Shown here: positions 33,611 to 44,699 of the stretch, in pieces
Layout of the letters: the number at the start of each line of letters is the position of its first letter
Position numbering within the stretch: position 1 is the first letter of the stretch
Source of the DNA: Liopterus haemorrhoidalis
Taxonomy: Eukaryota; Arthropoda; Insecta; Coleoptera; Dytiscidae
Length of the DNA stretch: 64,000 nt
Assembly: GCA_963971575.1 (NCBI GenBank)
Contig: OZ020616.1
Span: forward strand, 13,981,575 to 14,045,574
Reading direction: 5' to 3'
Position numbers and translations under genes: made by a program
Notes under the pieces: model-generated
Seen by the model: the letters and a program-made list of their open reading frames with translations, nothing else
Databases searched by the model: none
What the model was told of the DNA's origin: nothing

Positions 33611-36600
33611 GTGATAAGTTGCTGACGAGTAAGTCAGAAGAACTTCATCGAAGCAACCCAACAAGTTGCTTTAGATCTAGAAGTCATGCTGGCTTGCCGA
33701 AAGGCTCTTATACTGTACCTAATCCCGTACACTATCACATAACTAGAAAGCTTGAAGCTCCACAGCCTGTGAAACCTCAGCTTATAAACCTTTTCGCACC
33801 TCTAAAAACCACAGATGAAGAGAAACATGATGTTAGATTAAGAATAGATGATAAGGCAATAGAATTAGATTTAGATACTGTAAGGGAGTTTATAACTCCA
33901 TTTGTTAGAGCTTTAGGTTTAGGGAATTCAACTGATTTAAAATCTACATCATCACAAACTGATTTCGAAAAGGAAACGGAGAGAAAAGGAATTTACCTAT
34001 ATGATGAAGAACTTCAGAATAATATCTACGAATATGAAGAAACAAGCAAGTCAACGCAGGAATTGTATTTAGAAGAAATGCAAGAACTTGCTAAAAAGCT
34101 ATCAGATAAAGCATTATTACTAAATATTAACTCACGAATGTTTAGACAAATCGTTACTGAAATCGGTGGTATTATCGAGGAAAAAATGTTCCAACTTAAT
34201 CTCAAATCTGATCTCTCTTCATACAGTAGTGACGAAGACCAAAACTTAAACGATAACATAACTTGTAGCAGTCCTTACGAAGGGAAGATCTCCGACTGTG
34301 AAACTAAGATGAACATAACCTTAAATGAGAATACATTAGCAGCGTTAGACCTAATGTCTACCCTTATTTCGAAATACGTAATCGATAGTATTGAAAATTG
34401 CGATAAATTAAAATTTCCTGATGTTCAATGCTTACATTCCGCTCCAGAATTATTCGGTACTTTACTTGGAATAAGTGAGACACATTCATATAATTTTTCT
34501 ATTGTCAATAAAGACATTTTGAAAGACTATATTTTTAAAATGTCTGTTGATAAAGCAGTAAGTTTTATCAATGATGTGACTGATAAAAAGAAATTAGCGA
34601 TACAAGATTTCATTTCGATAATCGTTTATATTTTATTTGATAAAATTGAGAACCCAGACTTTGAATGTACGCACCACGAGTCATTTAGTGAAAAAGACTT
34701 TTCTTTCGATACAGTCCATACAAAAGCAGAGAATTTCACTACTGATGATACATTGAGTGAGAAAATCAGAAATTGTAAAATTAAACATGATGCTTCATTA
34801 CATCTTACGGTTTTGGAAGATGAATTCATTTTTGAACAAAGTGAATTAAACGAAACTTATTCAGTTTCCGATGAAGAAAATCATTGCGACAACAACGAAA
34901 AGATGTTTGAATCCAAAACTTGTGATATTATTAATATTTTGGATGATGAGACATTTACAAATGTAGCAGCTAGTAAAAAAGAAGATCTTGTACTCTACAG
35001 TTCAGAATCAGATGAATCCAAGTCTGATGAATCCAAATTATCAGATATTGAAGAAATTTCTGAAGATGATAAGTCTGAACAGTTTTCTTTCGAAAACGAA
35101 ACAGATATCGGAAAAGAAATAAATAGATACGTTAACAGTGTTTTATATTATAACACTGAAAAATCAATAGAAGAAAAGAATTTTTCATTGGATACGTCTC
35201 AGTACGAATCTATTAATGATTGCAACGGAAAAGAATCGAACAGAATATTAAATTCCGATCCTGTTGCTAAGACTTTAGAGAAATTATCTGACAGCGTAAC
35301 TGATTCAGAGTTGGACCTTTCAAAATCGGAAAAGGATTTTGGGAACGGTTATGAATTTAAGACTATTGAAATTTTAGAAATGAATAAAGCTGCAAAAAAA
35401 TTAATCCGAACAGATAATAAATTTTCAATCATTTCTAATCAGACAAATGCCTTAAAAGATATATCCAATTGTTTGTCATTTAGTCTTTCTGATACTGAAA
35501 TATCTGATGCAGAACTGGAAAATACTCCAAATAAAATATCCAAGACTACTGACAACAGTATTATTATAGTTAGCGATGAAGAAAGTTACATAGAACTAGA
35601 AAATATCATCGGTAAGGAGTTAACAAAGGAGGTTTGTTCTGAAAAAACTACAGAATTTAATGAAATAGATGATATACATATAACTTTTGATGAAGTCTCT
35701 GTAGCGAAAAGTTCTGAATCGGAAACGATTGAATTCATTAACGGAATGGAGAATGTTTATTCTTGCAACCAACTTCCCATAAAATCAGATTCTGATATTG
35801 ATGCGGTAACCTATGATAAGGTACCTGATAATTCACTATCTGACAGTTTTAAGAACTATGATACTGATTGTACAAAGAAATCTGACCTAACTTCTGAAGA
35901 AAGCGTACGAATGTTTAAAGAACGTTTAAATCACCTTTCGATTGATACTCCTTTAGTTGATCTACAGGTCAGTAAAATTGAAGAATGCTTGTCTTTCCTT
36001 TCCGATACACCTGTAAACGAAGATTTTGTAAATGAAGACGTGACTAAAAATATAGAACACGAGGTAACTGACAGTTTCAGTAATTTGAGTAAACCAATTG
36101 AATTTAAATCAAATTTTACTGTAGAAGAATCAACTGAAGCATATGAAATTCTAGTCGATGAGAACAAAAATGAAATTAATATTACTGAAGATATAACTAA
36201 CAAGACTGATGAAAAACTTCTATTTGAAGACAGTTTAAAAGTTCTTGAAGAAAATTGCGTTGAGAATCATCTTCAAATTCAAGATAAATCTCTAAACCAG
36301 GCCAGTGACAAATCAGTTGGTGTTGAAATCCAGTTATTTCACGACAATCCAAGAAATCTTGAAGAAAATTGTGTCAATATTGAAGAAAATTGTCTTCAAT
36401 TTGAAGATACACCTTTAAATCGAGCCAGTAACAATACAGTTTATGTTAAAAGTGATTTATTTCAAGACAATCAAAGAAATGTTGGAGAAAATGGTGTTAA
36501 TATTAAGGAAAGGTATCTTCAAATTGAAGATAAACCTCCAAACCACACTGATGACCACGTAAATAATGATAATATAGAATTAATTAAAGACAATTCAATT

Positions 36601-39600
36601 GAAGAAAGTGAACAAATTGGAGATACGGCTGAAAGAAATCAAATTTTTGTTAAAGTAGAAAATTTGACTGAAGATTATTTGCCAATTATACAAGAAATGA
36701 AGAAAGTTTATCCGAAACAAGAAATAATATATTGTGAAGAATATGTTTGTAAACCAGAGAAAAATGAAGAAATAGCTCAAAAGGATACACCAATAATGCA
36801 AATTCTGAATATTGTTCCTATTTTAAAGAATATTAGTCAGAACCTAAATTTCCAAACAAATTCTGTTGGTTCTATAGATTTGGAAACGGAGAGCAGTAAA
36901 TCTTCAGACGCTAACTCAACAGATATAAATTTAGAAAACAATTTGGAATTTTGCGCAGCTGAAGCACAAAATTTCAAGACTCATAATTGTGACACACAGA
37001 AAGACCAAAATATTGGAAAAATCAACAATTTTGAAGAACGACAGGATGGTGTATGCTCAAAACAAATTTTGGGAATAGAATTAGAGACAGACTTAGAAAC
37101 GCAAATTTGCCAATCAAATGAAAATTGTCCCAAACAATTTTTGGAAATAAAACTTAAAACTGAGAGGAAAGCAGCACAAAATGTCAGCAAGCAGGCAAAA
37201 GATTTTCGTTCCGAGCAAGTGGAAATTAATGTTATGTCTGATTCTGAAGTTTGTAACGGAACAGAAAAAAATTTAGAAACTGATACAAGTGGTAAATTTG
37301 AAGGACAAAAGACTAACACAGAGGGACTTAAAGTTGAGGAAACACAGAATAAAGAAATGTCCCCGGTAGAAGATTTAATTTTACCAACTCCTGCTGAAAT
37401 AGGAAAACCTCTTATAACCCCAATGGTACGTTATCCAGCAGATATTATGGAAGAACTGACTCGTAAACTAAAAGACCTTATCGAATCCAAAAAACACCTC
37501 GAAAATAAATTACAGGACCCACAAATTTCTCATGCTCCAAAGTTATTAACAAAATTTACCGTTAATCTTAAAACGGATCTTTCTGAGGAAAATCTTTCAA
37601 CGACTTCAGATGAATCGACTAAGGAAAACTCAACGCAATTGAAAGAAAAGACTTCATCGAATGAAAGTTTAGATGCTAAGACACGAGATATTACAGAAGA
37701 AAGAATGATAAAAAATTTTGAATGTGTTGTAAGTTCAAAATCAGAATCAAATGAAAATTTGACAAATTTTACAGATAAATTGTTGAATGATACAACTAAT
37801 TCAGATATAGAAGTTACATCTACTTCTGATTCAAAATCTGATCAGATAACTTCATTTGATGATCCAATTTTTATATCAGAGTCTGATCAGCAATCAAATT
37901 TTAAAACAAAATCAGAATACGAGTCTAATTTAAGTATTCCAACAATCATTTCAGAACCAAACGAATCAAATTTAAGGGCACCACTTCCCAATTTTGAATC
38001 GGAATGTATTAAGGAATCAACTTTGAGTACCCAAGCACCCAAAGAGCGTGATTTGATCGCTCAAGCACCCAAAAAGCGTGATTTAAGCGCCCAAACATCT
38101 ATTTCTGATTCAAATGAAATTAAACTCAAAACTGAATCTTTTGACCATATTTTGACTACCCAAGCACCTGTTTCTGATTCAATGTACAAAGAATCAAACA
38201 TGGAAACTGAGTCTAATGAGCCTAATTTGAGCACCCAAGCACCTATTTCTGATTCAAAAGGTAACAAGGAATCGCATTTAAAAATTGAATATAATTTGAG
38301 CACCCAAGGACCCACTTGTGATTCAAAATGTAATGAAGAATCGAATTTGAAAACTGAGTTTTATGAACCTAATTTGAGCACCCAAGCATTTGTTTCTGAT
38401 TCAAAATGTAGTAAAGAATCGAATTTGAGAACTGAATCTTATGATTCACCTTTGAGGATTCAAGAATCTGTTGAGGCAAAAGAATCAATTAGTTCTATCG
38501 ATTTTTTTAGTTTTGAATCTGAATTTGAAGAATCGAATATAGGTTCAGATTCAGAAATATTAACAGACACTTGTGACGAAGAATTATTTAATTATTTGAT
38601 GGAAAATAAGCGAAATGAATTTGATATCACGCAAACGCCTGTAGAAGAGAGAAAATTTGAGCAAAAAAATCAAGACAGCTATACAACAAATGAAAATTTT
38701 TTGATAGCTTGTCAAAATCTCAAAATTAGCAGTGATTTAAATTCAGAAACTCAACTAAAAACAATAGAACAAAATAAAAGAAAAGAAGAACCAGATAACT
38801 ATGATACCTTAATAGGTAAACCTGAATTTGTAAGTGAAATGAAGCATAATAGTTTTGATAAAAAGAAAAAAGAACTGGATATAAATTGGAGACATGGAGG
38901 GTTTGGTAAACAACCGAAAAAAGAACAACCCCCAAATGATACTCAAAAAAAGATCTTACACATGAAAAGATATGTCCAAAACCCAGATTTTGATGCACAT
39001 GGCTGCGGACAAGTATTTTCAACATTACGATTTAATCTTGAAGAAGTAAAAGAACCACAAATAACAAAACCGGTGGATAAACGTGTTGGTAAAACTGTTT
39101 CACAAGATTTATCGAAATTCATGCAAATACCGAGGAAAAAATTATTTGAAAATCACATTAATGCAATACAGAATAGTCATTTATGTGAAGCTTTAAAGAT
39201 AAAAATGTTAGAAAACATAACAAATGCTAATAAACAAAACTGGATGCAAACAAAATATCTTAATAAAAATTATGTTAAACGCGACAATAGTGAATCTACA
39301 ACAATAGATGGAGCTGATAGCTTAGAGAGTTATGGAATTAGTACAGGGGAGTCGTCTGCCGTTAGTACAGATACAACTGAATCTCACAAAATGCAGGAAG
39401 AAGAAATCCAAACTGAATGTTCGCAAAGTTCTCCAGATTTATATTATGCAAATAGTTCCAATCCAAAATCTGCAATATATGGATTTTGTTCTCATATTAT
39501 AGATTTCTTAATCGATTCTATAAGTTTTTCCAATCGACATGAACAGAGAATGAACCCAAAACGAAACTGCGAACATGATTATTTAACAGAAAGAGAAAAA

Positions 39601-42057
39601 CTAAATTCGTATAACAGACATGATAGAGATTTAGGTTCTCAATCGTCAAAATCAATAATATATGTAGAAAAAACAGTAAATACTGATATTGAAAGTATAA
39701 CCCAACGAGTATCTATGAAATCTAAAAGTTGCAGTGTTGATTATGATGATCTTAGTTCTATAGTTTCCGATAAACCTATTCAAGAATTAGTTTCTCCTTC
39801 ACCGAAAAAGATACTTAAATTATCCCAGTCTACAGTAACTGAGATAGACTCGGTCACAACTGGAATTCAAACGATGACAACTCAAACACAATCCGACATA
39901 AAATTAACAGAAGAAGAAACAATAACACAGTCAGACTCAAATGTAACTAAACAAGACCAAAATCCTCCACTTACAGTAGCTCATTCTGAAAACCTACTTC
40001 TAAGACTGTCCTCTTTAAAACGAAAAAACCGTACTTTCCGACCTAAGCCGTTAAATATAAAATTTTCCAATGAAAGCTCTAAAACTACCCCTCAAACAAA
40101 TTTATTATTAAAGTTATCGAATCTAAAACGACCTAAACCGAATATGAAACGTAGATCAAGTTTAAATTTAATCGAGGATTCAAAAAATATTAGTATAGAA
40201 ACTGCTGTATCAAGTGAGAAAACCAGCGAATTGCAAAATATACCATTATTTAGTATGAAAAATGAAGCAAATGATGAAAAACAATCGCGTGTTAAAAAAA
40301 GAAATTTATTACAAGAATTATCACATCTTAAAAAACCAAATCTAAGGAAACCAAGGCCACATATAGCTATGTCAAGACAATCTAACCAGATTTCAGTGAA
40401 ATATTTTAATAAATCTGCATGTGGTACGGAATCTAACAATACTTCTTCAGAAAGCACTAATGTTTCAAACGAAGTTAAAAAAACTCCAACTTTTGTTGTT
40501 GAAACAAAAAAAGAAGATAAAAAAAAAATTCAATTCATAAATAACGCTTCGACAAGTCAGGACACAAAAACTAAATGTGTAACGGATGAAGATGAAAAAT
40601 CATCTAGCGATAAGGAATTTGAAGAAATAGAAACTAATTTAATAAAAGAAGAAATGATAACTGTAAACCTGAAACCGGAATTAATCCAAAATAAATTAAA
40701 CGATGTCAATGAAAATGAAACGGACGATAAAATCTTTAATTCGTCTATAAATGAACCTGTCGAAGATATAACATCTGATTTTGAGGAACATGAAAGTTCT
40801 AAAACAGATTCTTGTTCTGAACGAGCTTATGCTGTTGAAGAATATTCATATCGATCAGATGCAACAGATTCTTTAATAGAATCGGAATCTACATCAGGAC
40901 CATCATCTTTCGATTACGTTAAAGATGACAAAAATTTTGAATCGGAAAAATTTTATGAGGATGATTGTTTAGTTTGTCAGGAATTAATTTCGAAAGAACA
41001 AAATAAAAATGATTTTGCGAAATTAAAATCAAAAGAATTATCAGTTGAGAAGAATGTAGAACCAGTTTGTTTAAAGTCTGACGCTGTGGAACAAGTTACT
41101 AACGAAGAAAAGACACAAAAATTGGATGACGTCAAAGTATTATCTTCTGATTTCGGAAAAATTGACTCCATTTATATAAAATTTTCAAAAGATCCAAATG
41201 AAATTTCTCAAAACAATAGTTCTAAAAATGATGAAAAATTAGCTGATTCAAATAAACAATTTGATACTCAAAACAAACCAGAAACATCGGAAGAGATAGA
41301 ATTGAGTGATACAGTTAAACAAAAAGACAAACGTAAAAGCATCGTAGTTAATATAAAGATAAGTAAAACTAATATAGCTCCTGAAAATACCCAAGACGAA
41401 CACCCAATATCTGTTAATAAGAAAAATACTACTGTAAAACAATTACCGCAAAAAAAAATCAAAGGAGATGAATTCTGGAATTTAAATGAGGAATTCTGCG
41501 AAGACAGTGTTTATAGTTTATACGAACCTATGCCACCCTGTAACCCTGATAGTACCACATCGGTAACCTCATTCGTGGCCCGTGAATTCAAAAAATCCGG
41601 TAATATGCGATTTTGGGTCAAAATGAACCAAGCAACCCAAAACTTAAGTCAGTCTTTGACCGAACCATCTTCCAGTCAGAACACTGATCGAAGAAATTCA
41701 GCACCACCAAATTTAAATCGGCCTTTAACACCGATTATAGAAGAAAATCCAGATAAAATTGACTCGGAAGATGAAATTGCTGTTTCTGATTATGAAAATG
41801 CAAATCATAATTTTCTAGCTTCTTTATTCGAAGATAATTTGGAAGATGCTAGATTTGATGAAAATTGTACGAAAGTTACGAATAAAGTAACATTTTTGCG
41901 AAATAAAAATGATGTTCCTAGAACTTCGAGTAAGACGACTGTTACATTTGTAAGAAAACCCGAAGCCAACACCTATATCAACTATGATATCGCACATGAA
42001 TTCTCAAATTTAAACTCGCAAGAAGATTGGATGGGATATGAAAACGCCAAATTTTAG
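33611..42057 (+). CDS. hts: Giant alternative 3'-terminal exon of adducin (2814 codons)
   Basis: Acceptor CTCCATTTCAG ends at 33610. The first two bases (GT) finish the split Gly codon from upstream phase-1 exons, and the frame stays open to TAG at 42055-42057. Such a length in AT-rich DNA implies selection. The protein is acidic and rich in Ser, Glu, Asp, Asn and Lys, probably disordered, with no membrane segments. Residues are counted from the Leu codon at 33619. There are tandem repeats at about 876-993, STQAP repeats at about 1468-1615, three NLL-LS-LK basic motifs at 2125, 2161 and 2229, and a less repetitive C-terminus from about 2615. More ordered-looking blocks are residues 20-105, 1265-1300 and 1750-1890. 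I do not recognise a domain. In Drosophila an ovarian hts isoform has a special ring-canal exon; equivalence is inference. Confidence 0.85.
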
Positions 42058-42196
42058 TTTATTAGACGTTTATAATTTAGCGTATTTTTTACATCTTTGT
42101 TTATTGAATAGTATAATTTTGTGACAAAGTTTTCAGTATTGTTATTTGGTTTTGACATGACTAGTAAATTTTAATTTGTAAGACAAAATATTTAAA

Positions 42197-42202
42197 AATA
42201 AA
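42197..42202 (+). terminator. Poly(A) signal for the giant-exon transcript
   Basis: AATAAA lies 140 bases after the TAG, with a T-rich stretch downstream. It supports 33611-42057 being a terminal exon. Confidence 0.55.
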
Positions 42203-42548
42203 ATTTTGAAACTAAATTTAGATAGTACAAGTTCAGTATGCCTTATTCGAAATATTTAAATCCGGAAATATTTCGGATTATGGTTGAGTTAAAGTAGAAT
42301 GAAAATATTTGATTATCAATAATACTTTGATCTAAGATGGGCAAGACTTCTTGCTCTTATGGTTTGCGATTTACATGTTCCCTTTTCCGTACAAGCGTAA
42401 CTGGTTTATAGAACTAACTTTGTAAGACGAAATTTTGTAATTCGAAAACATAATTATTTGATTTCAATGTAAGATTTATTTATGCGTTCCCTAACTTGTG
42501 AAAATTTACCTAAAAATACCAATTTACTTAAAATCAACTATCTTATTA

Positions 42549-43274
42549 AGGCGCATCCCCACTATGCCGCTGTTTGCCAGTTGGCAAGGCCAGCTGGCAA
42601 AGCCAACTGGCGAAGCCAGTGGCTGTACAAACGTCCACATCTGTGTTGGCATTTAGTTCAGTCGCACATTGTTCACCGAGGAAGATTTACTAATTGCTTC
42701 AGCTGCTGTTATCATACTTGACAGTGAAGAAAAAATACGCAAACGGCGCAAACGACGGTTTTGGGTACGTCCAAGTCTTCAAAGTAGATCACGCACCAGA
42801 CTTATTACCTTCTCTCTCTTTTTTTTATTTCGCGCGAAAAATGACACACCAAGTTCTTAATTTTTCTGTCAATTTCTTCTTTTTGTACTCCAAAACTAAC
42901 AGCAATTTCCAATAGAGCGTCACATCTCTTATTCCTGTCTTAATAGTCCTTTAAACGACAGTCCCACAAAACAGGACGATCCCGGTATAAATCGATCAAA
43001 TTAAGCACTTTTTCGTTTGTTCATTCCATCTATAAACAACGTTGCTCATCGGTGTCTGAATCACAACCTGAATTTAAGCCTAAAACCGCGTGATGCCAGT
43101 TGGCACGTCCCTACTCTCCGTTCTTATCGGCTTTGAAGGAGACCGACACTCGAACGATTCTTGTTGGCATGCCGCTGGCACGATGGCATGTCCCAACGGT
43201 CACGTCTACATTACTTCTGGCATTGCCAAATGGCCTTGCCAACTGGTAAACTGCGGCATAGTGTGGACACCGCT
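42549..43274. mobile_element. Non-autonomous PIF/Harbinger element, 726 bp
   Basis: AGGCGCATCCCCACTATGCC at the left is matched by the mirrored right end AGCGGTGTCCACACTATGCC, with GCxGTTTxCCAGTTGGCAAG following in both. TTA is duplicated (42546-42548 and 43275-43277), typical for PIF/Harbinger. TTGGCAAGGCCA-like motifs repeat inside. It begins about 350 bases after the giant exon's poly(A) signal and contains a transposase fragment. Confidence 0.8.
42669..42800 (+). pseudogene. Harbinger transposase N-terminal fragment
   Basis: The plus-strand frame reads FTEEDLLIASAAVIILDSEE then KIRKRRKRRFWVRPSLQSRS. The pattern of acidic residues, Ala-rich helix and RRxWVRP is typical of the start of PIF/Harbinger nucleases. 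The remainder is lost. It lies within the element at 42549-43274. Confidence 0.65.
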
Positions 43275-43279
43275 TTATA

Positions 43280-43970
43280 TAATAACCATTATGGGTATGA
43301 AAATACTTAGAAAAATTCAAATAATATGTATGTGGAATAGTGTAAATCAATCCGTAATAGCGTATATAAATAATCAATCCAATCAAATAATACGGCTTCC
43401 ATTTTATTTATAATTGGATGACGATTAAGCGATACTTGCCCCAGCACTAGCTGACCCCACAATAGTTCCACCACAGCTGTTCGCATATATTTTTCCTTCG
43501 CGTAGAATATGAACCCATCGTAGATGCGGACACAAAACAAAGAGGCGTTTCACTGACGATAGGTGATAATTAACTGATAAACAGCGGGATAAACGCTTCA
43601 CTTGTATTTCACGCGAATTTTACAGAATTTCGGATTGGGGATACTCAACCTGTACTCCTTTTAATATATGACTAATTTGGAAATTTGCATTTAATTAGAT
43701 TAGTTTCATATCTAGTATTTAGTATTTGTTTTCAATATTTCTAACATTTTGACTTTAATAGTTTGTTCAATTAATTTTTGTAGTATAAGTAATTTTTAGT
43801 ATTTTCAACTTTAAAAGTGCAATTACAATGTATAAAAAAATGAATTATAAAAAATTAAATATTGTTAAGAGATAAAATTGTAGAAATATTAAATTTTGTG
43901 GTCAGTAGTTTCTAGGTGTATCTCAGTTAACAAAAAGTATTTTTGGATCCCCATTGGCAAATGAAGGAGT
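43280..43970. other. Intron, no gene seen
   Basis: No coding, RNA or terminal-repeat signal was recognised between the Harbinger element and the next MITE. Confidence 0.4.
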
Positions 43971-43975
43971 TCAAA

Positions 43976-44121
43976 GCTGGGTTTGGCAAGCAAGCTTGGA
44001 GTGTTCTGAGTCACTCTGTTTAACTCCAGAGGGTTCAAGAAAAGGCCTAAACGGGTTTCCTCGAGTTGTCTAGAGTTAAACAGTGACTCGGAACACTCCG
44101 AACTTGTTTCCCGAACCCAGC
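43976..44121. mobile_element. Palindromic MITE, copy 1 of the GGGTTCGGGAA family
   Basis: GCTGGGTTTGGCAAGCAAGC is mirrored by GCTTGTTTCCCGAACCCAGC-like sequence at the right; the inner arms GAGTGTTCTGAGTCACTCTG and CAGTGACTCGGAACACTC pair too. A second copy of similar length is at 54791-54934. Flanks show no clear duplication. A minus-strand reading frame across it is coincidental. Confidence 0.7.
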
Positions 44122-44643
44122 TCAAGTACAATTATACTTTTTGTACACTGTAAATTTCAGTTTTTTAGTAAATTTGTTTGTAAATCTCTGAAGACTATCT
44201 ATATTTAAGTTCCTATTTTTGTTAAATACTGGTGTATTATTTTTGTATTTTAGGTTATATAGTTTTAAGTTCAATTTTCTTTGTTCGCAATTTTGTTTTA
44301 TGTGCAATATATGTATAAATAACTGGTTTTTGGCTTGGTATCCATTCCCTAACCCAACTGACACAGGTACTAATATTTTAATTATTTGTTCTTTAAAACA
44401 TGGTTTGTACGTACTAAAACTAAATATTGTCACATAGATATTGACTATGTAGGTCCGAATTTGCTTTACGAACAATTATTTCAGGACCTGTTTTTCAATC
44501 ACCTATCTGGCAATATTTTTGAATTGAGAAATTTATAACAAAATAGTATAGGCTGAAAGTTTGTTTTAAAATCGTTTTCATTACTAATTTAACAATTTTT
44601 TAAGGTTTTAGTTCTTAATATTTCAATAATTTATAATTTTCAG

Positions 44644-44691
44644 TATTTGGTTTGGTCCCTGGTAAAAAAACGAAAAGGAAATCTGATAGTA
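44644..44691 (+). CDS. hts: Probable adducin cassette exon encoding a basic patch
   Basis: ATAATTTTCAG ends at 44643 and donor AGTA|GTATGT follows 44691. The 48-base segment is phase 1 at both ends and gives VFGLVPGKKTKRKSDSS with the neighbouring bases. It could join exon 30619-30714 to 48202-48269 in frame. KKTKRKS is a possible nuclear-localisation or basophilic kinase site. The call rests on splice signals and phase only, as I do not recall this exon from other adducins. Confidence 0.55.
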
Positions 44692-44699
44692 GTATGTAT

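Noticed and set aside
34026..41462. Minus-strand reading frames of 64-121 codons opposite the giant exon
   Set aside because: They are shadows of a long AT-rich plus-strand frame, with hydrophobic meaningless translations and no splice or promoter context.
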